Origin: Shewanella aestuarii
GTDB taxonomy: Bacteria; Pseudomonadota; Gammaproteobacteria; Enterobacterales; Shewanellaceae
Direction of reading: 5' to 3'
NCBI RefSeq assembly: GCF_014647215.1
Contig: NZ_BMOT01000001.1
Location: forward strand, 248,001-312,000
Length of the DNA stretch: 64,000 bases
Both the position numbers and the translations under genes were made by a program. Below are positions 15,641 through 26,094 of this stretch, in pieces. Under the pieces are notes generated by a model. It did no database searches. It had not been told where the DNA came from and saw only the letters and a list, made by a program, of their open reading frames with translations. Position 1 is the first letter of the stretch, and each line of letters begins with the position of its first letter.

Positions 15641-15686
15641 TGTGGGTTTAGGTGGGGCGGTTGTGGTGACGTTATACGGTAAGTGA
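15620..15686 (+). other. Out-of-frame thiolase C-terminus
   Basis: Reading tta from 15624 gives LALQHNVGLGGAVVVTLYGK and stops at TGA 15684-15686. In the thiolase gene frame the same DNA gives LSLTT and stops at 15640. One extra base, or two lost bases, near 15620-15624 (gcgc before tta) explains it. Intact gene would be 14519..15686. Confidence 0.8.
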
Positions 15687-15769
15687 TGTTGCCGTAAATA
15701 TTGGTAAATTATGCCTTTTTAGTGATAAGTTTAGTGACTTTACACAAATAAATACAGAATGGAATCTAC

Positions 15770-16882
15770 ATGAAACATAAAACTCTTCAGTTCAACTCGA
15801 ATATTATTGCTGCAAAAATAAGAATGTGTGTTTACGGCAGTATTTTAGTGTCGAGCATGGTTTCACCTTTGGCACAAGCGGCTGATTTTTCATCAAGTTA
15901 TCAAGCTTATCAACAAGCCGTTGCAGCAAAAGATGTTGAGCAAACATTAGTGTATGCACAGCAAGCTTTTGATTTAGGCAAAGTCAGCTTTGGTGAACAC
16001 CATATAGATACAGCGAAGTTACTCATGAACCTTGCCAATGTGCAACGTGATAGTGGTGATAACGTTTCCGCAAGCCAGAACTATGACAAGGTATTGGCCA
16101 GCTATCTTGCACATTATGGAGAAGATAGCCTTGAAGTGTTAGATCCTATGTTACTAGCTGCAGAGTCAACAACCAATGACAAAAAGGCCCAAGCACTTTT
16201 TGAAGATGCCATTAATGTGGCAAAGTCATTAAATGAGCCTCTAGTATTAGCTGAAGTTTATACGGCTGCTTTTAAGCACTTATATAAAACCACTGAATAT
16301 AATCACACCATAAAAAATTATGGTTTAAAGGCGTATGACATTTACAGCAAACATCTTCCTGAGGATGCAATTTTGCGGGTTGATGCCACTTATCTCGCTG
16401 CATCAATCCAGTTTGCTGAAAAACAATATGACGCTGCAGAGCGGTTATTTCTTGAAGTGATAAAACAGTATCAAGCCCTTGATTATAGTCATCCATCAGA
16501 GTTGCATGCCCACGCTGTTTTGGTTGAGTTGTACGAGAAACAAAATAATAGCCAACAAGCCACGGCACACTGTATTGCGATTGGTAAAATGAAACCTTGG
16601 TCAGATGATCAGGATCAAGTGCCTTTATTTAGACATCACCCTAATTATCCCAAGTCCTATGCAATAGACAGAAAACAGGGATGGGTTGATATGGCGTTTA
16701 CCATTGATGTAAATGGCTTTGTTAAGTCGGCATCGGTAATAGATTCTAAGGGCGGAAAACGTTTTGAAAAAGAATCGCTAGAGGCCATTCAAAAATGGCG
16801 TTATGCCCCTAAGTTTGTTGACGGTAATCCGGTCGAAGCACAAGCAAAAGTACGTCTTGATTTCACTATTGCTAACGGCTAA
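15770..16882 (+). CDS. Periplasmic TPR protein with C-terminal TonB domain
   Basis: A 370-residue exported protein: hydrophobic segment about 19-40 ending PLAQAADFSS (signal peptide or anchor), helical TPR-like repeats about 45-275 (AYQQAVAAKDVEQTLVYAQQAFDLG, LLMNLANVQRDSGDNVSASQNYDKVL, ERLFLEVIKQYQAL), and a TonB C-terminal domain about 285-370 (RKQGWVDMAFTIDVNGFVKSASVIDSKGG, EAIQKWRYAPKFVDG). No proline-rich spanning linker is seen, so it is unlikely to be a classical TonB. Similar TPR-TonB proteins occur in Shewanella and Vibrio; role in energy transfer uncertain. Confidence 0.83.
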   Translation: MKHKTLQFNSNIIAAKIRMCVYGSILVSSMVSPLAQAADFSSSYQAYQQAVAAKDVEQTLVYAQQAFDLGKVSFGEHHIDTAKLLMNLANVQRDSGDNVSASQNYDKVLASYLAHYGEDSLEVLDPMLLAAESTTNDKKAQALFEDAINVAKSLNEPLVLAEVYTAAFKHLYKTTEYNHTIKNYGLKAYDIYSKHLPEDAILRVDATYLAASIQFAEKQYDAAERLFLEVIKQYQALDYSHPSELHAHAVLVELYEKQNNSQQATAHCIAIGKMKPWSDDQDQVPLFRHHPNYPKSYAIDRKQGWVDMAFTIDVNGFVKSASVIDSKGGKRFEKESLEAIQKWRYAPKFVDGNPVEAQAKVRLDFTIANG

Positions 16883-17241
16883 AACACCATGTAAAAAGTG
16901 AGTAGCGAGAACAGCATACACACCAAGCCAGCCTCGATGAGTCGCTGGCTTTTTTGTAGCTGATTTTTACCTTGCTTCAGTACAGTGACTAAATTTTGTT
17001 GGTTGTAAATTCTGCATGTTAGTAGGTCAGTTTGTGGATCAACTAACAATTGTAAGTTATATTTTTTACCATTTTTCAATAAGATATCGTGACTACTTAA
17101 AATGCCGAAATTGAATTTTTGCGATACCACCTTGCCATTAAGCAATACTTTTTCTAAGCCACACCAGTTGCTGGCTTGCAATTCAAAATTGTCCTGATTT
17201 AAAAGATAACTGAATTTAATCATGGCATCGCTCCATTGCAT
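16879..17241 (-). CDS. Small protein with C-terminal membrane anchor
   Basis: A 120-residue protein I do not recognise. A soluble beta-rich part (about 1-95: FSYLLNQDNFELQASNWCG, KVLLNGKVVSQK) is followed by one hydrophobic segment at the very end (AGLVCMLFSLLTFYMVF), so it is probably tail-anchored in the inner membrane. Two starts are possible, ATG 17241 with GGAAGAG upstream and ATG 17223 with GGAG upstream. It converges on and overlaps the TPR-TonB gene by 4 bases. Function unknown. Confidence 0.68.
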   Translation of the reverse strand: MQWSDAMIKFSYLLNQDNFELQASNWCGLEKVLLNGKVVSQKFNFGILSSHDILLKNGKKYNLQLLVDPQTDLLTCRIYNQQNLVTVLKQGKNQLQKSQRLIEAGLVCMLFSLLTFYMVF

Positions 17242-17424
17242 TTTACTCTTCCAAAAGTGTATTAATCTAAGCAGAGTAAAGTGACAGTTTCCAGTACCAA
17301 AAGATGAAGGTTTTAAGAATATGGGCTAATTGATTGGTGGCTAAACGAAAAATATTTTTAACTATTTTTTCTTGCAAAATGGCTGGCTATACACTTATTT
17401 GAGATTGCGGAGATTGGCCTCTAT

Positions 17425-17847
17425 TTAGTCGTTTTCACTATAAGCTCTGAGTAAATCCTTCCAGGTGATAATGCCGACTAAAGCACCATTATCTAATACG
17501 GGTAAACTGCCAATGCCGTGTTCAAGAATAATTTCACAAGCTTGTTTTAAGCTGGTATGAGGTGCAACAGTAATCGGGTTGTGGGTCATGACTTGATGCA
17601 CGCGTTTATTGAGGGTTTCTGTGTCTCTGATCAGTTCAGCGGCCGTACCAATATTTGGACTAAGGGCTTTTAAAAAGTCGCGGTGAGACAAAATACCTTG
17701 CAAAGTGTCATCTTCATCAATGGCTAACAAATGATGAAAGCTCACATTGTCGAAAATGTGTTTAGCAACAGATAAACGATCATCAATTGAAATAGTGACA
17801 ATTCGCTTGGTCATAATGTGGCTAACAAGTGTAATGGCTGCTGGCAT
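17425..17847 (-). CDS. CBS-pair protein
   Basis: A 140-residue protein consisting of two CBS motifs: VSHIMTKRIVTISIDDRLSVAKHIFDNVSFHHLLAI (about 8-45) and VMTHNPITVAPHTSLKQACEIILEHGIGSLPVLDNGALVGIITWKDLLRAY (about 85-135). It probably binds adenosine nucleotides. No catalytic domain is attached. It lies 116 bases upstream of the acyltransferase gene on the same strand side, but a shared transcript is uncertain. Confidence 0.9.
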   Translation of the reverse strand: MPAAITLVSHIMTKRIVTISIDDRLSVAKHIFDNVSFHHLLAIDEDDTLQGILSHRDFLKALSPNIGTAAELIRDTETLNKRVHQVMTHNPITVAPHTSLKQACEIILEHGIGSLPVLDNGALVGIITWKDLLRAYSEND

Positions 17848-17963
17848 GTTTATCCTCTTTAACTCGGCATCTTTAAAGTTACTTTGCCTCGTTATTAATT
17901 TATAGCAGATAAACTATAGTACAACAATGAGTTAGCCACATAGTAAACTCAGTCAAGTCAATT

Positions 17964-19697
17964 TTATGGAGTAAATCCAAGGTATTTTTGCGCCTTATGG
18001 GGCTTTAATTGATGAATGTCCACTAAGACTAAACCATCAATACAATCACCAAATTCAGTATCAATGCCAAAATCAATAAACTGCACGCCCTGTTCTTCAC
18101 ACAGTTCACCATATTGTTTAAATAGTGTTGGTACCGATACGCCCATGTTTGCTAATGTCCTTTTAAGAATTTTAAAATTGTCAGCATAATTATCCCCGTT
18201 AAATAGGCGGTGCAATTGATGTGACCGTTCATCAGTTATAAAGTACGCGTTATTTGATTTGGCTAATTCAACCTGACTTGGAAATTGGCTTTGATAGAAA
18301 TAGATAAGTAATTCTTTCGCCGTTTCAGGATAGTTGTTACTTATTGTCACTGGGCCAAATAAATATCTATATTGTGGGTGTTTAGCTAAAAAGGCTCCAA
18401 TACCTTGCCAAAGATATTCAAGGCTTCTGCGCCCCCAATATTTTGGTTGTACAAAACTTCTACCTAGCTCCAGCCCTTGTTCAAAATAGGGCGCGAAATT
18501 GGCATGGTAAGTGAACAAGGTTTCGCTATATAAGCCATTATCTGAAATTTGCCGATGAATATGCTGTGCGCTAGCAAAACGGTATGCACCGACAATCTCT
18601 AAATCGTCTTTGTCCCATAACACTAAATGCCAATAGTCATTGTCATATTTATCAATGTCTCTACGTTTGCCTGTACCTTCACCCACAGCCCTGAAAGCGA
18701 TTTCGCGTAAGCGGCCAATTTCACGCATTATGGCGCTGCTCTGTTTATGCTGGTAAAGGTAGATCACTTTATTGTCTGAAGTGTGTCCCAATGGCTCGCA
18801 TAATTGTAATTCCTGTTGCAAGCAGGTGCGAGATTCAGGATGAGCAACGGCATTTTGGGTACTAAACAACGGCGGCCTATTTTTACCAATCCGATAAAGG
18901 TGGTTTTTGAGTAATGTCACTTGCGTTTTTAGCGGAAAGTCATTGTTTGCAATGGTTTCCTTGGCAATCAATTTACCTATTCGAACAGGCATCACTTGGT
19001 TAACCTGGCGAAACATCTCTTTGACCAGTAATAAGGTCGCTAACGGTTTATACAACATAGATGCGCCATAGAAGGTGGCCGAGTTTTTAGCATCAACAAA
19101 CATAGGCAGCAACGGGGCGTTACAGGCTTTGGCCATTTTTACAAAACCCGTTTGCCAAAGTAAATCAGTAACACCGCTGGGGCGTAAGCGAGACACTTCA
19201 CCTGATGGGAATATTAATAACGCTCCTTCAGATTTTAAATGCTGGTGGATTTTGTCTAAATGCTGTTTTGGGGTGCCGCCCGTCATGTTTCTGACGGGCA
19301 GTAAAATTGAATGTAATGGCTTTATAGCCATGAGTAATTCATTTGCGACGACTTTGATATCAGGTCTTACTTTACTGATTAATTTTATTAATGCCAGTGC
19401 ATCAAGCGAGCCGATAGGGTGGTTGGCATAAATCACCACTCGACCGTCAATGGGAATATTTTCTATTTCATTGTTGGGAACGCTATAACTAAAATTAAAA
19501 CTGCCGAGAACCTGCTCAACAAAATCAACGCCGGTGAGATGTTGATGCTGTAGCGCAATATCATTGCACTGCTGCTCGTGCAGTAAGTAGCGAAGCATGG
19601 CTTTAGTGGGTTTGGCTAACCAAGGTTTATTGGCTAATTGCGGCAGGTTTTGCGCTACCATTTGCTCAACAGTAAACATCATTTGGTTTGACTTCAT
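17964..19697 (-). CDS. olsF: Bifunctional acyltransferase, OlsF-like (ornithine lipid synthesis)
   Basis: A 577-residue two-domain enzyme. The N-terminal half (about 60-270) is a PlsC-type O-acyltransferase: YANHPIGSLDALAL with the His-Asp pair, and IFPSGEVSRL as the FPEGT-type block. The C-terminal half (about 305-570) is OlsB/GNAT-like: REIGRLREIAFRAVGEGTGKRRDIDKYD, ELGRSFVQPKYW and YLFGPVTISNNYP. In OlsF the C-terminal part N-acylates ornithine with a 3-hydroxyacyl group and the N-terminal part adds the second chain. Its stop region abuts a CBS gene; its ATG overlaps the stop of the phosphoesterase gene (TAATG). The amino-acid substrate is inferred. Confidence 0.78.
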   Translation of the reverse strand: MKSNQMMFTVEQMVAQNLPQLANKPWLAKPTKAMLRYLLHEQQCNDIALQHQHLTGVDFVEQVLGSFNFSYSVPNNEIENIPIDGRVVIYANHPIGSLDALALIKLISKVRPDIKVVANELLMAIKPLHSILLPVRNMTGGTPKQHLDKIHQHLKSEGALLIFPSGEVSRLRPSGVTDLLWQTGFVKMAKACNAPLLPMFVDAKNSATFYGASMLYKPLATLLLVKEMFRQVNQVMPVRIGKLIAKETIANNDFPLKTQVTLLKNHLYRIGKNRPPLFSTQNAVAHPESRTCLQQELQLCEPLGHTSDNKVIYLYQHKQSSAIMREIGRLREIAFRAVGEGTGKRRDIDKYDNDYWHLVLWDKDDLEIVGAYRFASAQHIHRQISDNGLYSETLFTYHANFAPYFEQGLELGRSFVQPKYWGRRSLEYLWQGIGAFLAKHPQYRYLFGPVTISNNYPETAKELLIYFYQSQFPSQVELAKSNNAYFITDERSHQLHRLFNGDNYADNFKILKRTLANMGVSVPTLFKQYGELCEEQGVQFIDFGIDTEFGDCIDGLVLVDIHQLKPHKAQKYLGFTP

Positions 19698-20665
19698 TAT
19701 GCCACCTTTTGTTTAGGCGGTTGTGATTGCTCAAACATGGCCGCAGAAAAAGGCTGATCCGTTTCAATACGTTGGATAATATGGGTGCTTTTACTCTGTT
19801 CATCCCATTTTAATAACTGAAACTCGCCTAATAAGGTTTCTGCAACTAAGGTGCAGTTTTCGACCCAATCTCCGTCATTGGCATAGATGATGTGCCGTTC
19901 ACCTGAGCCATGAACCGATAGCTCAGGTTGGTGAATATGGCCACAAATAACCATGTCGACCTGTTGCTTAACGGCAAACCGAATAACAGCAGTACGAAAA
20001 CTATTTATGGCCTGTTGTGCTTTGTTAACCCGCAATTTTATGTAACTTGCTAATGACCAATAAGGGTACCCCAGTTGACTTCGCACTTGGTGTAGATTGC
20101 GATTTAGCCACAGCAACACATCATATAAATGGTCGCCTAATTGGGCATAGGTACGACTGACACACACTTCGGAATCAAATTGATCACCGTGCAACATTAA
20201 GCATCGTTTCCCCAAGATAGACTGATGTACATAATCGGCCGCAATGGTGATCCCCCTAAAGTGACTGTCAACATAGGCTTTAAACAATTCATCGTGATTA
20301 CCGGGTATATAAACAACTTGCGTGCCGTTCTGTGCTAATGCGAGTATTTTGGCTAAAACAGCTTGATGGCTATCAGGCCAAAATACGCGTTTTTTCAATG
20401 CCCAAATATCAATAATATCGCCGACCAGATATAAATACTGACAATGGGTATGATCCAAAAAGTCTAATAAAAGCTCTGCTTTGCAATCGAGACTGCCTAA
20501 GTGGATATCGGATAACCATACAGCATAAAAATCTTGCGGGTGTTGTGAACCTAAAGCGGTTTTTTCTGGTGTGGGTGATGAGGGGGGGAAGACCGGTGAC
20601 ACATAAGGGGATGACGTATTTTTAGCTTGAGTCACTGGTTTAAATAATGTGCTTATTTTATCCAT
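19697..20665 (-). CDS. LpxH-like metallophosphoesterase
   Basis: A calcineurin-like phosphoesterase of about 322 residues. Metal ligands in order: WLSDIHLGS (about 49-57), LVGDIIDIW (about 80-88), IPGNHDE (about 120-126), MLHGDQFD (about 159-166) and ICGHIHQPE (about 239-247), the order of UDP-2,3-diacylglucosamine hydrolases. A Pro/Ser-rich 40-residue N-terminus precedes the domain. ATG 20665 has GAGAG upstream; a TTG at 20683 is less likely. It is translationally coupled to the OlsF-like gene, so it may act on a lipid phosphate rather than be the essential LpxH. Confidence 0.8.
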   Translation of the reverse strand: MDKISTLFKPVTQAKNTSSPYVSPVFPPSSPTPEKTALGSQHPQDFYAVWLSDIHLGSLDCKAELLLDFLDHTHCQYLYLVGDIIDIWALKKRVFWPDSHQAVLAKILALAQNGTQVVYIPGNHDELFKAYVDSHFRGITIAADYVHQSILGKRCLMLHGDQFDSEVCVSRTYAQLGDHLYDVLLWLNRNLHQVRSQLGYPYWSLASYIKLRVNKAQQAINSFRTAVIRFAVKQQVDMVICGHIHQPELSVHGSGERHIIYANDGDWVENCTLVAETLLGEFQLLKWDEQSKSTHIIQRIETDQPFSAAMFEQSQPPKQKVA

Positions 20666-20794
20666 TTGCTTACTCTCTACCAAATAGCACTGTATTAACT
20701 TGGGTACAGCTTAATGGCAGAAATTGACTAAACGGTGACGGAAATATTGCAATTGGATGAATAATATCGGCGATATGCTGATGGAGTTGATAAT

Positions 20795-20819
20795 AAAAAA
20801 GGGAAGCTTAGCTTCCCTG
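20795..20819 (-). terminator. Rho-independent terminator of ldh
   Basis: On the minus strand GGGAAGC TAA GCTTCCC is followed by TTTTTT. It lies about 63 bases past the leucine dehydrogenase stop. Confidence 0.85.
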
Positions 20820-20881
20820 ATAATGGTGTTAACGTCACCGACGTAGTGTTACTCAATAGCGATTAAGCTAACGACTATGCA

Positions 20882-21913
20882 CTAGCGTGCTGCATCAATA
20901 ATGGCTCTTGCCATTTCATCAGCTACTGAACCTGTGGTGCGATCTTCAGCATCAGCACGAGTAAAGATGGTGAGCAAGGTTTGGTAGATTTGTTCAACCT
21001 TGGCAACTGACGCGGCTTTGTCATAGTTATTTTCAAAAGACACGTTGATAATACCGCCGGCGTTAATGACATAATCTGGTGCATATAAAATGCCCATCTC
21101 TTTTAACTTTTCACCGTGACGAACTTCAGCAAGCTGGTTGTTGGCACAACCAGCAACAATAGTCGCTTTAAGTAATGGTAAAGTAATGTCGTTTAAAGTT
21201 GCTCCTAATGCGCATGGTGCATATACATCAACATCTTGATTGTAAATATCTTGTGGTTCAACCACGGTTGCGCCAAATTCACTGGCAACACGATCTAATG
21301 ATGCTTGATGAATGTCGGTCACCACTAATTCAGCACCTTCTTCATGCAAATGCTTACAAAGGTAATAACCCACGTGTCCTACGCCTTGGACTGACACCTT
21401 AATACCTTTAAGGCTACCAATACCACGTTGATGTTTTACCGCAGCTTTGATACCTAAGTAAGTACCTAAAGCGGTAAGTGGTGACGGATCTCCTGATTTG
21501 CCCTCTAAACCTGCGACATAGGGAGTTTCGCGGTTAGCAATCATCATATCTGAGGTAGAAACACCCACGTCTTCGGCTGAATAATATTTTCCGCCTAAAC
21601 TATTAACGAAACGGCCAAATGCGAGGAATAATTTTTCACGGTCAGTGGTTTTTGGATCGGCAATAATAACAGCTTTACCTCCACCCATAGTTAACCCTGC
21701 AAGGGCATTCTTGTAGGTCATACCGCGCGACAGGCGCAATACATCTGTCAGAGCTTCATCATCAGATTGATAATTCCACATTCTACAACCACCAACGGCA
21801 GGGCCTTTGTTGGTGTTATGCACTGCAATAATAGCTTTTAAGCCACTTTCTTTATCATGACAAAACACAACTTGTTCGTGCTCATCAAACGAGAGATGAT
21901 TAAATACAGCCAC
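20882..21913 (-). CDS. ldh: Leucine (branched-chain amino acid) dehydrogenase
   Basis: A 343-residue Glu/Leu/Phe/Val dehydrogenase. The N-terminal domain holds NKGPAVGGCRMW, LSRGMTYKNALAGLTMGGGKAVI (catalytic Lys in GGGK) and YYSAEDVGVS. The Rossmann domain begins KGIKVSVQGVGHVGYYLCKHL (about 170-190). It deaminates leucine, isoleucine or valine to the 2-oxo acid with NAD+, feeding branched-chain degradation. A 390-base gap precedes it, containing a palindrome that resembles a LiuR site. Monocistronic, with its own terminator. Confidence 0.9.
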   Translation of the reverse strand: MAVFNHLSFDEHEQVVFCHDKESGLKAIIAVHNTNKGPAVGGCRMWNYQSDDEALTDVLRLSRGMTYKNALAGLTMGGGKAVIIADPKTTDREKLFLAFGRFVNSLGGKYYSAEDVGVSTSDMMIANRETPYVAGLEGKSGDPSPLTALGTYLGIKAAVKHQRGIGSLKGIKVSVQGVGHVGYYLCKHLHEEGAELVVTDIHQASLDRVASEFGATVVEPQDIYNQDVDVYAPCALGATLNDITLPLLKATIVAGCANNQLAEVRHGEKLKEMGILYAPDYVINAGGIINVSFENNYDKAASVAKVEQIYQTLLTIFTRADAEDRTTGSVADEMARAIIDAAR

Positions 21914-22199
21914 GTAAATTCTCCACTTGCTTTATGGTCGTGTGTTAGTTTTGACTAACACTTAATTATTAACGCTTTAGTTGTTCATTCTGGCATTTAA
22001 TGTAACAGATATATCAAAACCACAGTAGAGTAGATTGAGCTACAACGCTGGCTTGGTGATACTTTATACCCAGTTAAAATTAAATACTGTAAATGAATCA
22101 AATTCGATATTTGTTATTGCAGCACGATAGCATTTAGCGATACTCTCAACAAAGCTTGATTCAGTTATTTTTGTGATCAAGCTGGCAATTTTGCTTGCC

Positions 22200-22219
22200 A
22201 CTTTACGTAAACGTAAAGT
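22200..22219. promoter_or_regulatory. Perfect palindrome, candidate LiuR operator
   Basis: ACTTTACGT-AA-ACGTAAAGT is a 9-bp perfect inverted repeat in the 390-base gap between divergent ldh (start 287 bases away) and the DUF4826 gene (86 bases away). It resembles the operator I recall for LiuR, the MerR-family regulator of branched-chain amino acid use. Which gene it serves is unclear. Nothing else in the gap (21914-22304) stands out. Confidence 0.5.
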
Positions 22220-22304
22220 ATTTTAGTATTTAGATTGAATTCCAGCATCGTGGCTGAATAAAAAACAACCATGTATGCTTAATAACAATAAGATAGGAAG
22301 TGTT

Positions 22305-22745
22305 ATGGCTGATGAAGTAGTTGAACAGGTTGCAGAGCCTACTGTTGATCAAGAAGCATTAAGACAACAATGGGTTAAAACACAATTCCAAAAAGCAAAT
22401 CGCTTTCTTGCGGAAAAAGGCGTGATCCCCAATAAGGTTTTTGCTGATGAAAGTCGTTATCTTGCACCGTATCTCGCCATTTGGAAAATGGACTCGAAAC
22501 AACCCTCAAAGCAAACATTTTGGGTGATGTCTGGTGATTTACCGTCTGACTATGTTGATGTTAAAGTTGCACAAACCGCTCGTGAAGCCATTCGTCATTT
22601 TTCAATGATGTGGCAACTAAAAGCAGAAAATCTGCATAAATCTGGCGCGACACGCGATGCTACGCAGTTGAAATTTGCTAATTTATTAGTTTCACGCGCA
22701 GAAAGCTTATATAAAATGCATGAAGATGAAAAACTCTGGTCTTAA
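22305..22745 (+). CDS. DUF4826 family protein
   Basis: A 146-residue soluble protein with the pattern QWVKTQFQKANRFLAEKGVIP, ESRYLAPYLAIWKM, FWVMSGDLPSDYV and AREAIRHFSMMWQLKAE, as I recall for DUF4826. It is acidic at the start (MADEVVEQVAEPTVDQ). ATG 22305 has AGGAAG upstream; the 30-base extension to 22275 lacks a ribosome site. Function unknown. A terminator follows at 22764-22790. Confidence 0.83.
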   Translation: MADEVVEQVAEPTVDQEALRQQWVKTQFQKANRFLAEKGVIPNKVFADESRYLAPYLAIWKMDSKQPSKQTFWVMSGDLPSDYVDVKVAQTAREAIRHFSMMWQLKAENLHKSGATRDATQLKFANLLVSRAESLYKMHEDEKLWS

Positions 22746-22763
22746 TCTTAAGGCTCACAAGAT

Positions 22764-22790
22764 AAAAAAGGCACTTAATGTGCCTTTTTT
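22764..22790. terminator. Terminator between DUF4826 and roxA genes
   Basis: AAAAAAGGCAC / GTGCCTTTTTT with a 5-nt loop; symmetrical A and T tracts let it work for both convergent genes. Confidence 0.88.
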
Positions 22791-22810
22791 GTTGGTATCG
22801 AGAATGGTTA

Positions 22811-23941
22811 TTACTCTGCTAGGTAATACAAACCTTGATTGAGAAGCTCAACTAGCAGTTGTCCAATAGATGCATTTGCCAATAAATCAGTGGCGTTTAC
22901 GCTATCTAAAGTCATGGTGTTTGCTAATATCAATAACTGTGCCTCAGTAACATCTTCAAGTGGGTACACTTCGCCGTTTATGAATAAACGACATTGTTGG
23001 TCGTTCTCTAAACGCAGCACTTTTAAACCGCCAATACGCGCGATGCTGGCATTGTCTTGCACCATTTCTTGTAATTCTTCGAGTGTAACGGGTTCTTCAC
23101 CTTCACAAATATCAAGTTCAAAACGGTTTTGGCTGAGCAATTTACCTAACATGGTTTGATATTTTTCAGGCTGAGTGGCTAACTCTGCCAGTAACTGCAT
23201 AATACCTTGCTGCTGAGTTTCACTGACCACACCTGGATCTGAGGCCTCAGATGCAGATGTAAAACGTTTATGACCGCTGTTATTATCAATCAAGGAGTCA
23301 GCAAGCTGGGTTAGCAGCTCTTGCTGGCTAGGGGCTCTAAAGCCAATTGAATAGCTTAAGGCTAGCGATAAAGTCTCACCACAATGTGGATAGCCAGGAG
23401 GGATATATAATACGTCACCCTTTTTTAATACAACGTCGATAATAGGTTCAAAATCATCGACTAATGGTGATGTTGCATCACCACCGCGACGTTGGTGATG
23501 ACCTTTGTCGCCCACTTTCCAACGACGTTCACCTTCACCTTGAATAATGAACACATCATAATTATCAATGTGTGGGCCTACACCGCCCTCGGGCGTAGCA
23601 AATGACACCATTAAGTCGTCAAAGCGCCAATCGGGTAAAAAGCGAAATGCATCCACTAGTGGTTGGGAGTCGGGATACCAATGGTTTACGGCCTGTACTA
23701 GCAGCTGCCATTTAGTTTCGCCATATGCATCGTAATCTTCAAATGGGCCTTGGATCACGTCCCATTGATTGTCTTTAGTGACAACAATACGCGATGAAAT
23801 CTCTTCTTCGCAAGCAAGACCAGCTAATTCATCTGCGGCAATCGGGTCAACAAAGTCGGCGAAAGCTTGTGTTAATACCACAGGGGTTTGCTGCCAGTGC
23901 TGTTTAATGAAGGCTTGGGTGTCAAAAGTTAATTGATACAT
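22811..23941 (-). CDS. roxA: Ribosomal protein uL16 3-hydroxylase (YcfD/RoxA, JmjC oxygenase)
   Basis: A 376-residue Fe(II)/2-oxoglutarate oxygenase. The JmjC/cupin core, about 90-215, has the iron ligands His-x-Asp in GPHIDNYDVF and the distal His in IPPGYPHCGETL. The C-terminal part (about 230-376) forms the dimerisation and winged-helix modules of the family. It hydroxylates an arginine of ribosomal protein uL16, affecting translation. It follows purB on the same strand with a terminator between them, an order common in Shewanella. Confidence 0.9.
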   Translation of the reverse strand: MYQLTFDTQAFIKQHWQQTPVVLTQAFADFVDPIAADELAGLACEEEISSRIVVTKDNQWDVIQGPFEDYDAYGETKWQLLVQAVNHWYPDSQPLVDAFRFLPDWRFDDLMVSFATPEGGVGPHIDNYDVFIIQGEGERRWKVGDKGHHQRRGGDATSPLVDDFEPIIDVVLKKGDVLYIPPGYPHCGETLSLALSYSIGFRAPSQQELLTQLADSLIDNNSGHKRFTSASEASDPGVVSETQQQGIMQLLAELATQPEKYQTMLGKLLSQNRFELDICEGEEPVTLEELQEMVQDNASIARIGGLKVLRLENDQQCRLFINGEVYPLEDVTEAQLLILANTMTLDSVNATDLLANASIGQLLVELLNQGLYYLAE

Positions 23942-23982
23942 GGTCTTACTCTCTGATTAGTGTGCATGTAATGTAAAACAAA

Positions 23983-24011
23983 AGCGGCAACTCGAATGTC
24001 GAGCTGCCGCT
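23983..24011 (-). terminator. Rho-independent terminator of purB
   Basis: On the minus strand AGCGGCAGCTCGA / TCGAGTTGCCGCT, followed by TTTTGTTTT. It separates purB from roxA. Confidence 0.82.
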
Positions 24012-24046
24012 ATTTTAAGTGAGGCTTTTTAACCTCAGCTGACAAG

Positions 24047-25438
<1,392 letters not shown>

Positions 25439-25461
25439 TTATTGTAGGGTGATTCGATTAT

Positions 25462-26082
25462 TTATTTTTGTTGGCTGTTAACAGCCGTATCAAATATTGC
25501 TTTTCGTGCAAAGACTAAGTGGCGACGTTTACCGCCTAATTGGCGCCATAACACGGCACTGCGCATGGCTGATAGTAGCAATGCGCGAATTTTGTTTTGC
25601 ACGTTAGTTTGTTTTAAAAAAGCTGGATTACCAGAAATTTGTAGTTTAGGCCCAAGCGTACTAATCACATCGCTGTAAATGCTAGCTAGGTTAGCTAGGA
25701 CTTGTTCATCGGTAATCGAAAAGTGGGCTAATTGACGATGCACCTGATTAATCCGCTCAGCCAGCATGCCTAAGCCATTAGGTGAGCGAGAAAGTTTGCG
25801 CTCTAACGCCAATACACCGACTAAATAACGAGTGGTTTCGACATCTTTATTACTGCCATCACCAAGTTGATTTTGGATCAGCTGATAGCCTTTATCCAAT
25901 AACTCTTTATTGGGATACACGTCAGCTGTGCTCTCAGGGTTAGTGACTAAAATGGTATTCAGGCTAGCCGCTAACGCTTGTTCGTCACCTTCACCATGAC
26001 GGGCGATGTATTGCACTTGTCCAATGGCCTGTAAAATGCCAGCAAATGCCATGGTGCGTTCATATAAGATATTGTCAGTCAC
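25462..26082 (-). CDS. hflD: HflD homologue
   Basis: A 206-residue, largely helical, membrane-associated protein. [22 protein letters not shown] near the start and [28 protein letters not shown] near the end are typical of HflD (YcfC). E. coli HflD affects lambda lysogeny by binding CII; its own cellular role is unclear. It sits between mnmA (12 bases) and purB, the order conserved in gammaproteobacteria. GTG start at 26082. Confidence 0.92.
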   Translation of the reverse strand: MTDNILYERTMAFAGILQAIGQVQYIARHGEGDEQALAASLNTILVTNPESTADVYPNKELLDKGYQLIQNQLGDGSNKDVETTRYLVGVLALERKLSRSPNGLGMLAERINQVHRQLAHFSITDEQVLANLASIYSDVISTLGPKLQISGNPAFLKQTNVQNKIRALLLSAMRSAVLWRQLGGKRRHLVFARKAIFDTAVNSQQK

Positions 26083-26094
26083 GATGTGGCTTAC

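Noticed and set aside
16272-16568. 98-codon minus-strand frame inside the TPR-TonB gene
   Set aside because: Antisense shadow; the plus-strand protein has clear domains across it.
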